Positions 1 through 6,386 of a stretch of DNA of 15,001 bases are shown piece after piece. The DNA is from UBA2773 sp964458715. GTDB taxonomy: Bacteria; Patescibacteriota; Minisyncoccia; Moranbacterales; DUUL01. Within the stretch, counting starts at the first letter, position 1. Every line of letters begins with the position of its first letter. The notes below the pieces were generated by a model. It was not told where the DNA came from, searched no databases, and saw nothing but the letters and a program-made list of their open reading frames with translations. The translations under genes and the position numbers were made by a program. The stretch spans positions 1 through 15,001 of the forward strand of contig CAYWJP010000016.1 in NCBI GenBank assembly GCA_964458715.1. Direction: 5' to 3'.

Positions 1-79
1 AAAAATCTAATTATTTAATAAATACAGGGGTGACAAATGTATGCTCCTAAAACAAAAACGATTCTAACGATTTTTAAGG

Positions 80-108
80 TTGACATTATCATTATTATTT
101 ATTAGAAT
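80..108 (+). promoter_or_regulatory. Sigma70-type promoter of rplJ-rplL
   Basis: Seen: TTGACA at 80-85, a 17-base spacer, and TAGAAT at 103-108. This predicts a start near 115, about 15 bases before the L10 leader fold. The groES promoter at 6926 has the same two boxes and the same spacing, which suggests a shared housekeeping consensus. Transcription itself is not shown. Confidence 0.75.
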
Positions 109-130
109 GTTTTTATTCAATTAAAATATT

Positions 131-218
131 CCGTAGACATTAGGTTAGCGAGAGAAATCTCCTGGAAATCCTAAAGAGGAAAAACTTTCAACTTATTAAA
201 AAGTTTTTTATGTCTGCG
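131..218 (+). promoter_or_regulatory. Ribosomal protein L10 leader
   Basis: This stretch of the rplJ 5' UTR resembles the L10 leader, where L10 or the L10-L12 complex binds its own mRNA. Seen: a closing stem of nine pairs between 132-140 (CGTAGACAT) and 210-218 (ATGTCTGCG). Inside it, AGGTT at 142-146 can pair with AATCCT at 167-172, capped by the hairpin GAGA-GAAA-TCTC at 150-161, and there is an A/T stem near 180-209. The CGTAGACA...TGTCTGCG frame is the recognisable mark of this family. Its place directly before rplJ supports feedback control of the stalk operon. A covariance search was not possible here. Confidence 0.75.
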
Positions 219-238
219 TGAAGCAGATTTTTATTTTT
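213..238 (+). terminator. Possible attenuator in the rplJ leader
   Basis: Hairpin TCTGC (213-217), loop GTGAA, GCAGA (223-227), then TTTTTATTTTT. Its left arm lies wholly inside the 3' strand of the L10-leader closing stem (210-218), so the two folds exclude each other. The stem has only five pairs, so termination would be weak or conditional. Confidence 0.45.
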
Positions 239-249
239 AAAGAAACTAA

Positions 250-771
250 ATGCTGACAAAAGAGAGAAAAAAGCAAATTGTCTCCAATGTAGCAGCTTTG
301 ATTAAGGAGAGCAAAACAACTGCTTTGTTTGATTATAAAAGTCTTACAGTAGCCGAAATGGCAGAATTGCGAGACAAACTTAGAGAAAATGAAGCAGAAT
401 TGAAAATTTTGAAAAAAAGTTTAGCGACCTTGGCTTATGCCGAAGCTGGAATAGAGGTCAATATTAGAGAATTTGAAGGGCAAGTAGCCGTAGCAGTAAA
501 AGGTAAAGATGAAATTTCTGTTCCTAAGGCCTTAGTTCAATTTGCGCAAGGAAGAAAAGAAGTGGAGCGAGTTTTAGGAGGAACTTTGGAAGGTATAATT
601 ATTGCTAAAGATAAAGTTATTGAATTAGCCAAATTACCTAGTAAAGAAGAATTGTTGGCCAAAGCTGTCGGTTCAATCAAGAGCCCAATTTCGGGTTTTG
701 TTAATGTGTTGTCAGGGAATTTAAGAAATCTAGTCGGAGTTTTGAATTCTATCAAAGATATCAAAGCCTAG
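250..771 (+). CDS. rplJ: 50S ribosomal protein L10
   Basis: L10 anchors L12 dimers to 23S rRNA at the base of the ribosomal stalk and is normally also the autoregulator of its operon. The 173-aa product has the usual length and covers the whole family: an N-terminal rRNA-binding domain (MLTKERKKQIV..., FDYKSLTVAEM near 27-37), a central alpha/beta part with the typical LPSKEELLAKAVG segment near 129-141, and a C-terminal helix (about 150-173) that would carry L12. The ATG at 250 is chosen because it gives the typical N-terminus; no Shine-Dalgarno precedes it. The gene follows an L10 leader and precedes rplL, the standard pair. The upstream genes rplK and rplA are not in view. Confidence 0.96.
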   Translation: MLTKERKKQIVSNVAALIKESKTTALFDYKSLTVAEMAELRDKLRENEAELKILKKSLATLAYAEAGIEVNIREFEGQVAVAVKGKDEISVPKALVQFAQGRKEVERVLGGTLEGIIIAKDKVIELAKLPSKEELLAKAVGSIKSPISGFVNVLSGNLRNLVGVLNSIKDIKA

Positions 772-780
772 AAACTATTT

Positions 781-874
781 TTTTGACAAATTTCTTTGCC
801 TGCCTACCGGTAGGCGGGTCAAAACCTCCTTCGCCGCGGCGAATCGGTTTTTCCTCGAACTTTGTTCAAAAAAT
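781..874. repeat. Hairpin repeat family 1, copy 1 (rplJ-rplL spacer)
   Basis: This non-coding element fills much of the rplJ-rplL spacer. Its ends are inverted: TTTTGACAAATTTC at 781-794 faces GAACTTTGTTCAAAA at 857-871. Blocks shared with the copy at 1596-1718 are CAAATTTCTTTG (787-798), TCAAAACCTCC (819-829), and the block at 845-866 starting CGGTTTTTCCT, which differs at two bases. A 20-bp GC-rich palindrome (799-818) interrupts it exactly between two blocks that are joined in the other copy. A perfect 14-bp palindrome, TTCGCCGCGGCGAA, lies at 830-843. Function is unknown; transcribed, it would fold into a large hairpin between L10 and L12. Confidence 0.7.
799..818. repeat. 20-bp GC-rich palindrome, copy 1
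   Basis: CCTGCCTACCGGTAGGCGGG: both halves pair at nine of ten positions. It matches the perfect palindrome at 1407-1426 in form and length (joint pattern CCTGCCTRCCGGYAGGCRGG). It sits inside hairpin repeat copy 1, where copy 2 has no such insert, so it looks like a later insertion. Confidence 0.7.
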
Positions 875-896
875 TAATTTCTAATATTGAATGGTT

Positions 897-925
897 TTAG
901 ATGAAGTTTAATTTATGTTTATAAT
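897..925 (+). promoter_or_regulatory. Possible internal promoter of rplL
   Basis: A perfect TATAAT at 920-925, with a weak TTAGAT at 897-902 seventeen bases upstream. It would start RNA near 932, 13 bases before the rplL ATG. A separate rplL promoter would make sense because several L12 copies are needed per L10. The weak -35 box leaves doubt. Confidence 0.4.
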
Positions 926-944
926 AATTTATTAATTTAAAAAA

Positions 945-1373
945 ATGACTGAAGAAAAAAAAGTTGAGGAAACTAAGGAGGAAGTTAAAATCGAAGTTCC
1001 TGCTAAATTCAAAGGAATTGTAGAAGAAATTGAAAAAATGAGTGTCTTAGATCTTTCTGAGTTAGTAAAGATTTTAGAAGAAAAATTCGGTGTTTCTGCT
1101 GCTGCTCCTATGGCTATGGCTGCCGCTCCTGCAGCTGGCGAAGCTGAAGCTGTTGAAGAAAAAAGTGAATTTGATGTAGAACTTACTTCTGCTGGTGACA
1201 AGAAAATTGCTGTTATTAAAGTAGTTAAAGAAATCACTGGTCAAGGTCTTAAGGATGCCAAAGCTATTGTTGATGGAGCTCCTGCTATGATCAAAGAAAA
1301 AGTTAAAAAAGAAGAAGCTGAAGAGTTGAAAAAGAAATTGGAGGAGGCTGGTGCGACTGTTGAGTTGAAATAG
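945..1373 (+). CDS. rplL: 50S ribosomal protein L7/L12
   Basis: L12 forms the flexible stalk that recruits and activates translation factors such as EF-Tu and EF-G. The 142-aa product has the dimerising N-terminal helices (about 22-50, VLDLSELVKILEEKFGV), an Ala/Pro/Gly-rich hinge (about 51-70) and a complete C-terminal factor-binding domain (about 74-142). The signature KIAVIKVVKEITGQGLKDAK lies at 87-106. It is about 20 residues longer than typical L12 because of a charged Glu/Lys extension before the first helix. No Shine-Dalgarno is present. It follows rplJ at 173 bases, with a hairpin repeat and a possible own promoter between them, and is followed by a terminator. rpoB, its usual downstream neighbour, is absent. 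Confidence 0.97.
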   Translation: MTEEKKVEETKEEVKIEVPAKFKGIVEEIEKMSVLDLSELVKILEEKFGVSAAAPMAMAAAPAAGEAEAVEEKSEFDVELTSAGDKKIAVIKVVKEITGQGLKDAKAIVDGAPAMIKEKVKKEEAEELKKKLEEAGATVELK

Positions 1374-1406
1374 GAAGATAGTCAGAGAATTTCTAAAGTA
1401 TAAAAG

Positions 1407-1426
1407 CCTGCCTGCCGGCAGGCAGG
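1407..1426. repeat. 20-bp GC-rich palindrome, copy 2
   Basis: A perfect 20-bp palindrome, CCTGCCTGCCGGCAGGCAGG, between the rplL stop and its terminator. It stands out sharply in GC from its surroundings and shares its layout with 799-818. Similar GC-rich palindromes are, to my recollection, common between genes in Parcubacteria-type genomes; no function is known to me. Confidence 0.75.
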
Positions 1427-1431
1427 TTCAT

Positions 1432-1483
1432 AAAGTTCATAAAGTTGAAAGCCCCGAAAGGGGTTTTGACTTTATAAACTTTC
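1432..1483 (+). terminator. Terminator of rplJ-rplL
   Basis: The core hairpin CCCC-GAAA-GGGG (1452-1463) is followed by TTTTG. The pairing extends well beyond the core: 1432-1455 (AAAGTTCATAAAGTTGAAAG, then CCCC) faces 1460-1482 (GGGGTTTTGACTTTATAAAC, then TTT), with few mismatches. No clean U-tract follows the long form, so the short hairpin followed by TTTT is the likely terminating fold. Confidence 0.7.
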
Positions 1484-1496
1484 CGATTAATCTCGT

Positions 1497-1525
1497 TTGA
1501 CTTTTTTTGGATTTTGGAATATGAT
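1497..1525 (+). promoter_or_regulatory. Promoter candidate for nusA-ppaC-tig
   Basis: TTGACT at 1497-1502, a 17-base spacer, and TATGAT at 1520-1525. The predicted start near 1532 gives a leader of about 210 bases that contains hairpin repeat copy 2. The stretch 1526-1595 holds only a small imperfect hairpin (TTCCGGTC...GACGGGAA, 1561-1582) and no gene that I can support. Confidence 0.5.
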
Positions 1526-1595
1526 TAGAATCAAGTTAAGGAAGGTGTTGGAGGGTTTAATTCCGGTCATTCTAGACGGGAATTTATTTTTAGGG

Positions 1596-1718
1596 TAGAA
1601 GTCACACATTTGGCAAATTTCTTTGTCAAAACCTCCGCGGTTCACTCCATGTATTATCCATACAATTCGTTGCACTGCTCGGTTTTTCCTTGAACTTTGC
1701 TAAAATGTGTGACTTCTA
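1596..1718. repeat. Hairpin repeat family 1, copy 2 (nusA leader)
   Basis: A 123-bp element with long inverted ends: TAGAAGTCACACATTT at 1596-1611, followed by GGCAAA, faces TTTGCTAAAA and TGTGTGACTTCTA at 1696-1718. The outer 16 bases pair without a mismatch. Inside are the blocks shared with copy 1: GCAAATTTCTTTGTCAAAAC and CTCC at 1613-1636, and CGGTTTTTCCTTGAACTTTG at 1680-1699. It carries no gene; an antisense ORF across it at 1487-1675 looks like chance. The shape suggests a small non-autonomous mobile element or a structured leader RNA. Confidence 0.75.
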
Positions 1719-1744
1719 AAAAAGTTTAAATAGTAAAAAATAAA

Positions 1745-3172
1745 ATGAGTGATAAAAATCAAGTAATTAAAAATGCATCTGCATTGGGACAATTTCACAG
1801 TGCGATTTCTCAGATTTGTGAAGAAAAAGGATTAGATAAGGAGAGCGTGATTACCACTATCGAATCAGCCTTGGCAGCTGCTTATAAGAAAGATTATGGA
1901 AAAAAAGGTCAAATTATTATTTCTCATATTAAAGAAAAGACCGGAATAGCTCAATTTAAACAACTTAAAGAAGTTGTTGATGAAAGTGTTCGAAATATGG
2001 AAGATTTAGAAAAAATCGAGATAGACAGTGATGATTTTTTGAAAGAAGCTAAATTTAGTGAGGAAGAAATTGAATCTAGATCTATGCAATTAGATGAGGA
2101 AAATGATTATCTTCCTAAATTTAATAATGATAAAGATATTTTATTGAAGGATGCCCAAAAAACTGATAAAAAAATTAAAATTGGAGATTTTTTAGAAAGA
2201 GAATTGCCCTCAGAAGGCGATTATGGACGAGTAGCTTCTCAAACTGCGAAGCAAGTTATTATTCAACGCTTACGAGAAGCAGAAAGAATGGCAATGTATG
2301 AGGAATATAAAAGCAAGGAAGGTGAAATTATCAATGGCTCTGTTCATCGAGTTGAAGGACGAAACGTCTATATTGATTTGGGAAAATCAATTGGAGTTTT
2401 ATATCCATCCGAACAAATTCCTGGAGAATTTTATCGAATTGGACAAAGAATTCGAGTTTATATAAAAAAAGTAGAAGAAGATTCTCGAGGCTCAGGGATA
2501 ACCTTAAGTCGGACTAGTGTTGGTTTGGTGAAAAAATTATTCGAATTAGAAGTTCCTGAAATTTTTACTAAAACAATAGAAATAAAAGCGGCTGCTAGAG
2601 AAGCTGGAAATCGGACTAAGATTGCTGTGGTTTCTAACGATAAAGATATTGATCCAGTTGGTTCTTGCATTGGTCAGAAAGGAACTAGGGTCCAAGCTAT
2701 TATTGAAGAACTAGGAGGAGAAAGAGTTGATATTATTACGTGGAGCGACAAAGTTGACAAATTAATTGCCAGTTCATTGTCTCCAGCGAAAGTGGTTAAA
2801 GTGGATTTAGACGAAAAGGAAAACAAAGCTGTTGCTTATGTTAAAAGCGATCAGTTTTCTTTGGCGATTGGTCAAAAAGGACAGAATGTTCGATTGGCCA
2901 CTAAGTTAACCGGTTGGAAAATTGACATAGCTGAAATTAAAAAAGAAGAGCCTGAAAAAGAGGAAGAAAAAGTTGAAGAAAAAAAAGACCAGAAAAAAGT
3001 TAAAGCTAAAAAGGAAGCAAAAGCTAAAAAAACTGATAAAAAAGAAGCAAAAGTCGAGAAAGAAATTAAACCGAGAAAGACTAAAAAGAAGGTGACTAAG
3101 AAAACTGCTCCCAAGAAGGTTAAAAAAGAAGTTAAAGAAATAAAAAAAGAGGGAAAGAAAGCTGGTAAATAA
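1745..3172 (+). CDS. nusA: Transcription termination/antitermination factor NusA
   Basis: NusA binds RNA polymerase and nascent RNA and modulates pausing, termination and antitermination. Domains in the 475-aa product: the RNAP-binding N-terminal domain (1-185, with the hallmark RVASQTAKQVIIQRLREAER at 162-181), S1 (about 191-257, GSVHRVEGRNVYIDLGKSIG), KH1 (about 270-345, IGQKG at 309-313) and KH2 (about 350-398, IGQKG at 375-379). The N-terminal domain holds an acidic insert of about 45 residues (about 82-130) that the usual family lacks. After residue 400 the protein ends in a Lys/Glu/Ala-rich, probably disordered tail instead of the acidic repeats of E. coli NusA. The ATG at 1745 has no Shine-Dalgarno. 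The downstream genes are ppaC and tig, not the common infB-rbfA set. Confidence 0.96.
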   Translation: MSDKNQVIKNASALGQFHSAISQICEEKGLDKESVITTIESALAAAYKKDYGKKGQIIISHIKEKTGIAQFKQLKEVVDESVRNMEDLEKIEIDSDDFLKEAKFSEEEIESRSMQLDEENDYLPKFNNDKDILLKDAQKTDKKIKIGDFLERELPSEGDYGRVASQTAKQVIIQRLREAERMAMYEEYKSKEGEIINGSVHRVEGRNVYIDLGKSIGVLYPSEQIPGEFYRIGQRIRVYIKKVEEDSRGSGITLSRTSVGLVKKLFELEVPEIFTKTIEIKAAAREAGNRTKIAVVSNDKDIDPVGSCIGQKGTRVQAIIEELGGERVDIITWSDKVDKLIASSLSPAKVVKVDLDEKENKAVAYVKSDQFSLAIGQKGQNVRLATKLTGWKIDIAEIKKEEPEKEEEKVEEKKDQKKVKAKKEAKAKKTDKKEAKVEKEIKPRKTKKKVTKKTAPKKVKKEVKEIKKEGKKAGK

Positions 3173-3191
3173 TTCTTTATTTATAATAAAA

Positions 3192-4115
3192 ATGAAAAGT
3201 ATTATAGGGCATCGAAACCCCGATACTGACACAATTTGTAGCGCTATTGCTCATCAATCTTATTTGGCGATTAAAAATATCGAAGCTCAAGCTTTTGCCT
3301 TAGGAGATATTAATAACGAAACAAAGTTTGTTTTGGAAAAATTTGGAGTTGATTTTCCTGAGGTTGTTCAAGAATTGCCTCATAATTCTGAAATTATTTT
3401 AGTTGATCACAACGAAGAAAGGCAAAGTATCGATAATTTAAATGATTTGGATATTGTTGAGATCATTGATCATCACAAGGTCAAACTTCAAACTGATAAG
3501 CCGATTAGAATTCATATTGAACCATTAGGCTCCTCTTGCTCCATTATTGCTAAAAGATTCTTTTCTCGTAAAATGGAAATTACTCAGAAAATTGCGCAAA
3601 TTATGATTGCTGGAATTATCTCTGATACTTTGTATTTCCGGTCACCGACGACGACGCCTAAGGATCGAGAGTTAGTGAAGCGGCTGAACAAAATTGCTCA
3701 AATTGAAAACCTGGAAATTTTTAGCAGAGAAATGTTTGATGCGAAAAGTGACGTTAAGAATCTTTCGACTGAAGAACTAGTTCGGTCGGATTATAAAGAA
3801 TTTGATTTTTCCGGTCATAAATTCGGAATTGGTGTGATGGAAACTACTAACGCTAATTTTGGTTTAGAGCGAAAAGAAGAGGTATTGGAAATTTTAAATA
3901 AAATAAAAGAAATAGACGAAATGGAGGCTGTCTATTTTTCGATAGTGGACATCTTAAAAGAAGAAGCCTATACTTTGTCTTCAGACGAAAAAGCCAAGGA
4001 ACTATTTTCGACTATTTTTAAGTCTGAAAAAAAAGAAGACATTCTTTATAACCAAGGGATGGTTTCTCGAAAAAAACAAGTCGTTCCAAGCTTTGAAAAT
4101 TACTTTAATAAATAA
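3192..4115 (+). CDS. ppaC: Manganese-dependent inorganic pyrophosphatase (family II, DHH)
   Basis: Hydrolyses pyrophosphate to two phosphates in the cytoplasm, pulling biosynthetic reactions forward. The 307-aa product matches family II pyrophosphatase throughout. The metal ligands are all present: H7, D11 and D13 in GHRNPDTDT, D72 in VDHNE, D93-H94-H95 in the DHH motif, and D145 in SDT. The C-terminal DHHA2-type domain (about 190-307) carries the substrate-binding signature SRKKQVVP at 292-299, which separates it from other DHH proteins. The length is typical, with no inserted CBS domains. It begins 19 bases after nusA, and its TAA overlaps the tig ATG by one base, so the three genes form an operon. 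No Shine-Dalgarno is seen. Confidence 0.94.
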   Translation: MKSIIGHRNPDTDTICSAIAHQSYLAIKNIEAQAFALGDINNETKFVLEKFGVDFPEVVQELPHNSEIILVDHNEERQSIDNLNDLDIVEIIDHHKVKLQTDKPIRIHIEPLGSSCSIIAKRFFSRKMEITQKIAQIMIAGIISDTLYFRSPTTTPKDRELVKRLNKIAQIENLEIFSREMFDAKSDVKNLSTEELVRSDYKEFDFSGHKFGIGVMETTNANFGLERKEEVLEILNKIKEIDEMEAVYFSIVDILKEEAYTLSSDEKAKELFSTIFKSEKKEDILYNQGMVSRKKQVVPSFENYFNK

Positions 4116-5446
4116 TGAACTTAGAAATGTCTAAAAAAATTGAAGCTAAATTTGAAATGGAAAAGATCACTGGATCTAAAATTAAATTAAAAATGATTTT
4201 ATCAGCTAAAGCTTTTGATAAGGTTATTAAACAAGTAGCGAAGCATCTGTCTGAAAGTATTAAAATCAATGGTTTTCGTAAGGGGAATATTCCTTTCGAA
4301 GTAGTTAAAAAATCAGTTGGAGAAAGTCATTTATTACAGGAGGGGGCTGAAGAAGCGATGAAACAAAATTATGTGGATTATGTGATTGAAAATAAACTTC
4401 AAGTAATCGGTCAGCCGGAAGTTCAATTTAAAAAATTAGCCATAGGAAATGATTTAGAAGCTGAGATTGAGGTAGCTATTTTGCCAGAAGTCGAATTAGG
4501 AAAAAAATGGAAAGAAGAAGTAGCCAAAATTAATAAAAAAAGTCAAAAAAATGAAGTTAAAGTAGAAGAAGTTGAAATTCAAAAAGAACTAGAAGTTTTA
4601 GCCAAACAAAAAGCTAAAATCAGTACTGTTGATCGAGCGGCCGAAAAAGACGATCAAGTCCAAGTTGATTTTGAAGCCTTTAAAGACAACGTCGTTTTGG
4701 AAGGTGGTTCAGCCAAGGATCATACTTTGGTTATTGGTGAAAATCGATTTATTCCAGGATTTGAAGATAATTTAATTGGGATCAAAGCGGGAGAAATTAA
4801 AGAATTTGAACTTGAATTTCCTAAAGAATATCAACAAAAACATTTAGCTGGGCAGAAAGTGAGTTTTAAGGTTACTATGAAAAATGTTCAAAAAAGAGAG
4901 CTTCCGGAAATCAGTGATGAATTTGCAGCTGGAATTGGGAAATTTAAAAACTTAGAAGAAGTTAAAGAAAATATCAGAGAAGGTATTAAGGCTGAGAAAG
5001 AGAATCAATTAAAGCAGAAATCACATATGGATATTCTCAATAATTTGATAGATAAAGCTAAAATTGAAATTCCGGATATTTTGATCAAATCTGAAATTGA
5101 TAAAATGAAAATGGAGCTAGAAGGTCAATTGTCTCAAATGGGATTAGCTAAAGATGTTTATTTGCAACAGATTGGAATTTCTGAGAGTAAGCTTGAAGAC
5201 CAATGGAAAGAGAAAGAGGCTCCTAAAAGAGTTAAGGCTTCTTTAACCTTAAGACATTTAGCTTTAGAAAATAAGATTTCTCCGGAATCAAAAAACATTC
5301 AGGATCGAGTTAATCAAGTTATGCAACATTATCAAATGATGGCAAAGGGGCAGAAAACTGATGATTTGGATGTGGAGAGGATATTTAATAATATCAAAAA
5401 CGAAATGACTAATGAGTTAACCCTGGAATACCTTATCAGCTTGTAG
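4115..5446 (+). CDS. tig: Trigger factor (ribosome-associated chaperone)
   Basis: Trigger factor binds near the ribosome exit tunnel and shelters nascent chains. The 443-aa product has the ribosome-binding domain (about 12-125) with the signature GFRKGNIP at 53-60, a PPIase (FKBP-like) domain (about 178-262, with FIPGFEDNLIGIKAGE), and the helical SurA-like arms (about 270-443). The FRK signature is slightly changed at the last residues (GNIP rather than the common GKAP or GKVP). The start overlaps the ppaC stop (TAATG), which points to translational coupling. A second ATG at codon 5 (4127) is a possible alternative start. clpP follows 177 bases later, an ordering common in bacteria, but clpX is not in the window. 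Confidence 0.95.
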   Translation: MNLEMSKKIEAKFEMEKITGSKIKLKMILSAKAFDKVIKQVAKHLSESIKINGFRKGNIPFEVVKKSVGESHLLQEGAEEAMKQNYVDYVIENKLQVIGQPEVQFKKLAIGNDLEAEIEVAILPEVELGKKWKEEVAKINKKSQKNEVKVEEVEIQKELEVLAKQKAKISTVDRAAEKDDQVQVDFEAFKDNVVLEGGSAKDHTLVIGENRFIPGFEDNLIGIKAGEIKEFELEFPKEYQQKHLAGQKVSFKVTMKNVQKRELPEISDEFAAGIGKFKNLEEVKENIREGIKAEKENQLKQKSHMDILNNLIDKAKIEIPDILIKSEIDKMKMELEGQLSQMGLAKDVYLQQIGISESKLEDQWKEKEAPKRVKASLTLRHLALENKISPESKNIQDRVNQVMQHYQMMAKGQKTDDLDVERIFNNIKNEMTNELTLEYLISL

Positions 5447-5488
5447 TTTTTTGGGTTTAAGCCTGATAATGTCAAAATCCAAATTGTT

Positions 5489-5596
5489 TCAAATTGTTCC
5501 AAATCAAATTCAAAATCCAAAGTTCAAACGTCAAATTGTTTAGAATTTTTGTCATTTGTCATTTGGATTTGATTTGAGTAATTTGGAATAATTTGA
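5489..5596. repeat. Long AT-rich inverted repeat before clpP
   Basis: TCAAATTGTTCCAAAT at 5489-5504 pairs with ATTTGGAATAATTTGA at 5581-5596 over 16 positions, counting one G-U. Further in, CAAAT (5505-5509) pairs with ATTTG (5572-5576), and AAATCCAAA (5513-5521) with TTTGGATTT (5562-5570). The tip has repeated CAAAT/GTCATTTGTCATTTG words. The RNA would form a hairpin of about 108 bases. It contains no gene; it may act as a terminator or stabiliser between tig and clpP, or be a relic of a small mobile element. Confidence 0.65.
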
Positions 5597-5623
5597 GCTT
5601 TGAATAATTTTTAATTCTTAGAT

Positions 5624-6202
5624 ATGTTAATACCAACTATAATTGAAAAAACGAAATTAGGAGAAAGAGCTTATGATATTTATTCAAGGCTTTTGAAGGA
5701 GCGGATAATTTTTTTGGGAACTGATATCAACGATCAAGTCGCCAATTTAATTATTGCTCAGTTATTATTCTTGGAATCGCAAGATCCTAAGGGTGAAATC
5801 AAGCTTTATATTAATTCTGGAGGAGGAAGTGTTTCGGCTGCTTTGGCTATTTATGATACTATGCAATATATAAAACCAAAAATTTCCACAATTTGTATTG
5901 GCTTAGCAGCTTCGGCTGCCGCTATTTTATTAGCTGCTGGAGAAAAAGGTAAGCGATTTTCTTTGCCTAATAGCGAAATTATGATTCATCAAGTTATGGG
6001 AGGGGTAAGTGGGCAGGCTACTGATATCAATATTCATGCTAAACATATTTTAGCTACCAAAGAAAAACTTAACAAAATTTTAGCCAAGCATACTAGTCAA
6101 TCATTGGCGAAAATTAGAAGCGATATGGAGCGGGATTATTTTATGAGTGCCGAAGAAGGGGAAAAATATGGAATAATTGATAAAATCATTAAAAAATCCT
6201 AA
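5624..6202 (+). CDS. clpP: ATP-dependent Clp protease proteolytic subunit
   Basis: ClpP is the serine peptidase barrel that degrades proteins fed by ClpX- or ClpC-type ATPases. The 192-aa product has the typical length. The triad is intact: S97 in GLAASAAA, H122 in MIHQVMGG and D171 in ERDYFMSAEEGEKYG, the same numbers as in E. coli. The usual NSPGG oxyanion-loop motif reads NSGGG here (about 64-68), so the proline is replaced by glycine while the glycines stay. The N-terminal residues (MLIPTIIEKT...GERAYDIYSRLL) fit mature ClpP with almost no propeptide. No Shine-Dalgarno. No ATPase partner gene lies in the window. Confidence 0.96.
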   Translation: MLIPTIIEKTKLGERAYDIYSRLLKERIIFLGTDINDQVANLIIAQLLFLESQDPKGEIKLYINSGGGSVSAALAIYDTMQYIKPKISTICIGLAASAAAILLAAGEKGKRFSLPNSEIMIHQVMGGVSGQATDINIHAKHILATKEKLNKILAKHTSQSLAKIRSDMERDYFMSAEEGEKYGIIDKIIKKS

Positions 6203-6267
6203 AAAGTCAGCTCAAAAGATATTTATCTGTTTCGCGTCATTTGTCAAGGCCGAAGATATCTTAATTG

Positions 6268-6323
6268 AGTGCTTTAGTATTAGACCTATTACGCAACAGG
6301 TCTATTGACTTAGGCGCTTTTTT
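6268..6323 (+). terminator. Terminator hairpin after clpP (repeat family 2, copy A)
   Basis: A large imperfect stem: AGTGCTTTAGTATTAGACCT at 6268-6287 faces AGGTCTATTGACTTAGGCGC at 6298-6317, followed by TTTTTT (6318-6323). The core 6281-6304 is a near-palindrome repeated at 7328-7351 and, in part, at 8985-9003. A second, smaller inverted repeat (AAGATAT 6216-6222, ATATCTT 6256-6262) precedes it. It ends the clpP transcript and also carries the -35 box of the next promoter. Confidence 0.7.
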
Positions 6324-6333
6324 GATTTAATAT
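6305..6333 (+). promoter_or_regulatory. Promoter of rpsP
   Basis: TTGACT at 6305-6310, a 17-base spacer, and TAATAT at 6328-6333. The -35 box lies in the right arm of the clpP terminator hairpin, so the repeat appears to serve both genes. The predicted start near 6340 leaves a leader of about 47 bases. Confidence 0.55.
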
Positions 6334-6340
6334 GAAATAG

Positions 6341-6363
6341 TTCTGTAAGCAGAATTTGTTTTT
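6341..6363 (+). terminator. Possible attenuator hairpin in the rpsP leader
   Basis: TTCTG (6341-6345), loop TAAG, CAGAA (6350-6354), then TTTGTTTTT. It has the same shape as the five-pair hairpin with T-tract in the rplJ leader. It begins at the predicted transcription start, so it may instead be a 5' stabilising hairpin. The stem is weak. Confidence 0.3.
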
Positions 6364-6386
6364 ATAACTTTTTTAATTATATATTT

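Noticed and set aside
37..105. 22-codon ORF preceded by AGGGGTG at the window start
   Set aside because: It overlaps the rplJ promoter and looks like chance; a leader peptide cannot be excluded but has no support.
1487..1675. 62-aa ORF on the minus strand between rplL and nusA
   Set aside because: It crosses the nusA promoter and a repeat element, resembles no family, and has a start inside the repeat.
2872..3232. Long minus-strand ORFs opposite the end of nusA, rich in Phe and Ser
   Set aside because: They are the complement of the Lys/Glu-rich NusA tail; such codons seldom give stops on the other strand.
6220..6247. Minus-strand promoter TTGACA-N16-TAAATA pointing back into clpP
   Set aside because: The boxes are acceptable, but they fall in an inverted repeat and no antisense gene follows; AT-rich DNA gives such matches by chance.
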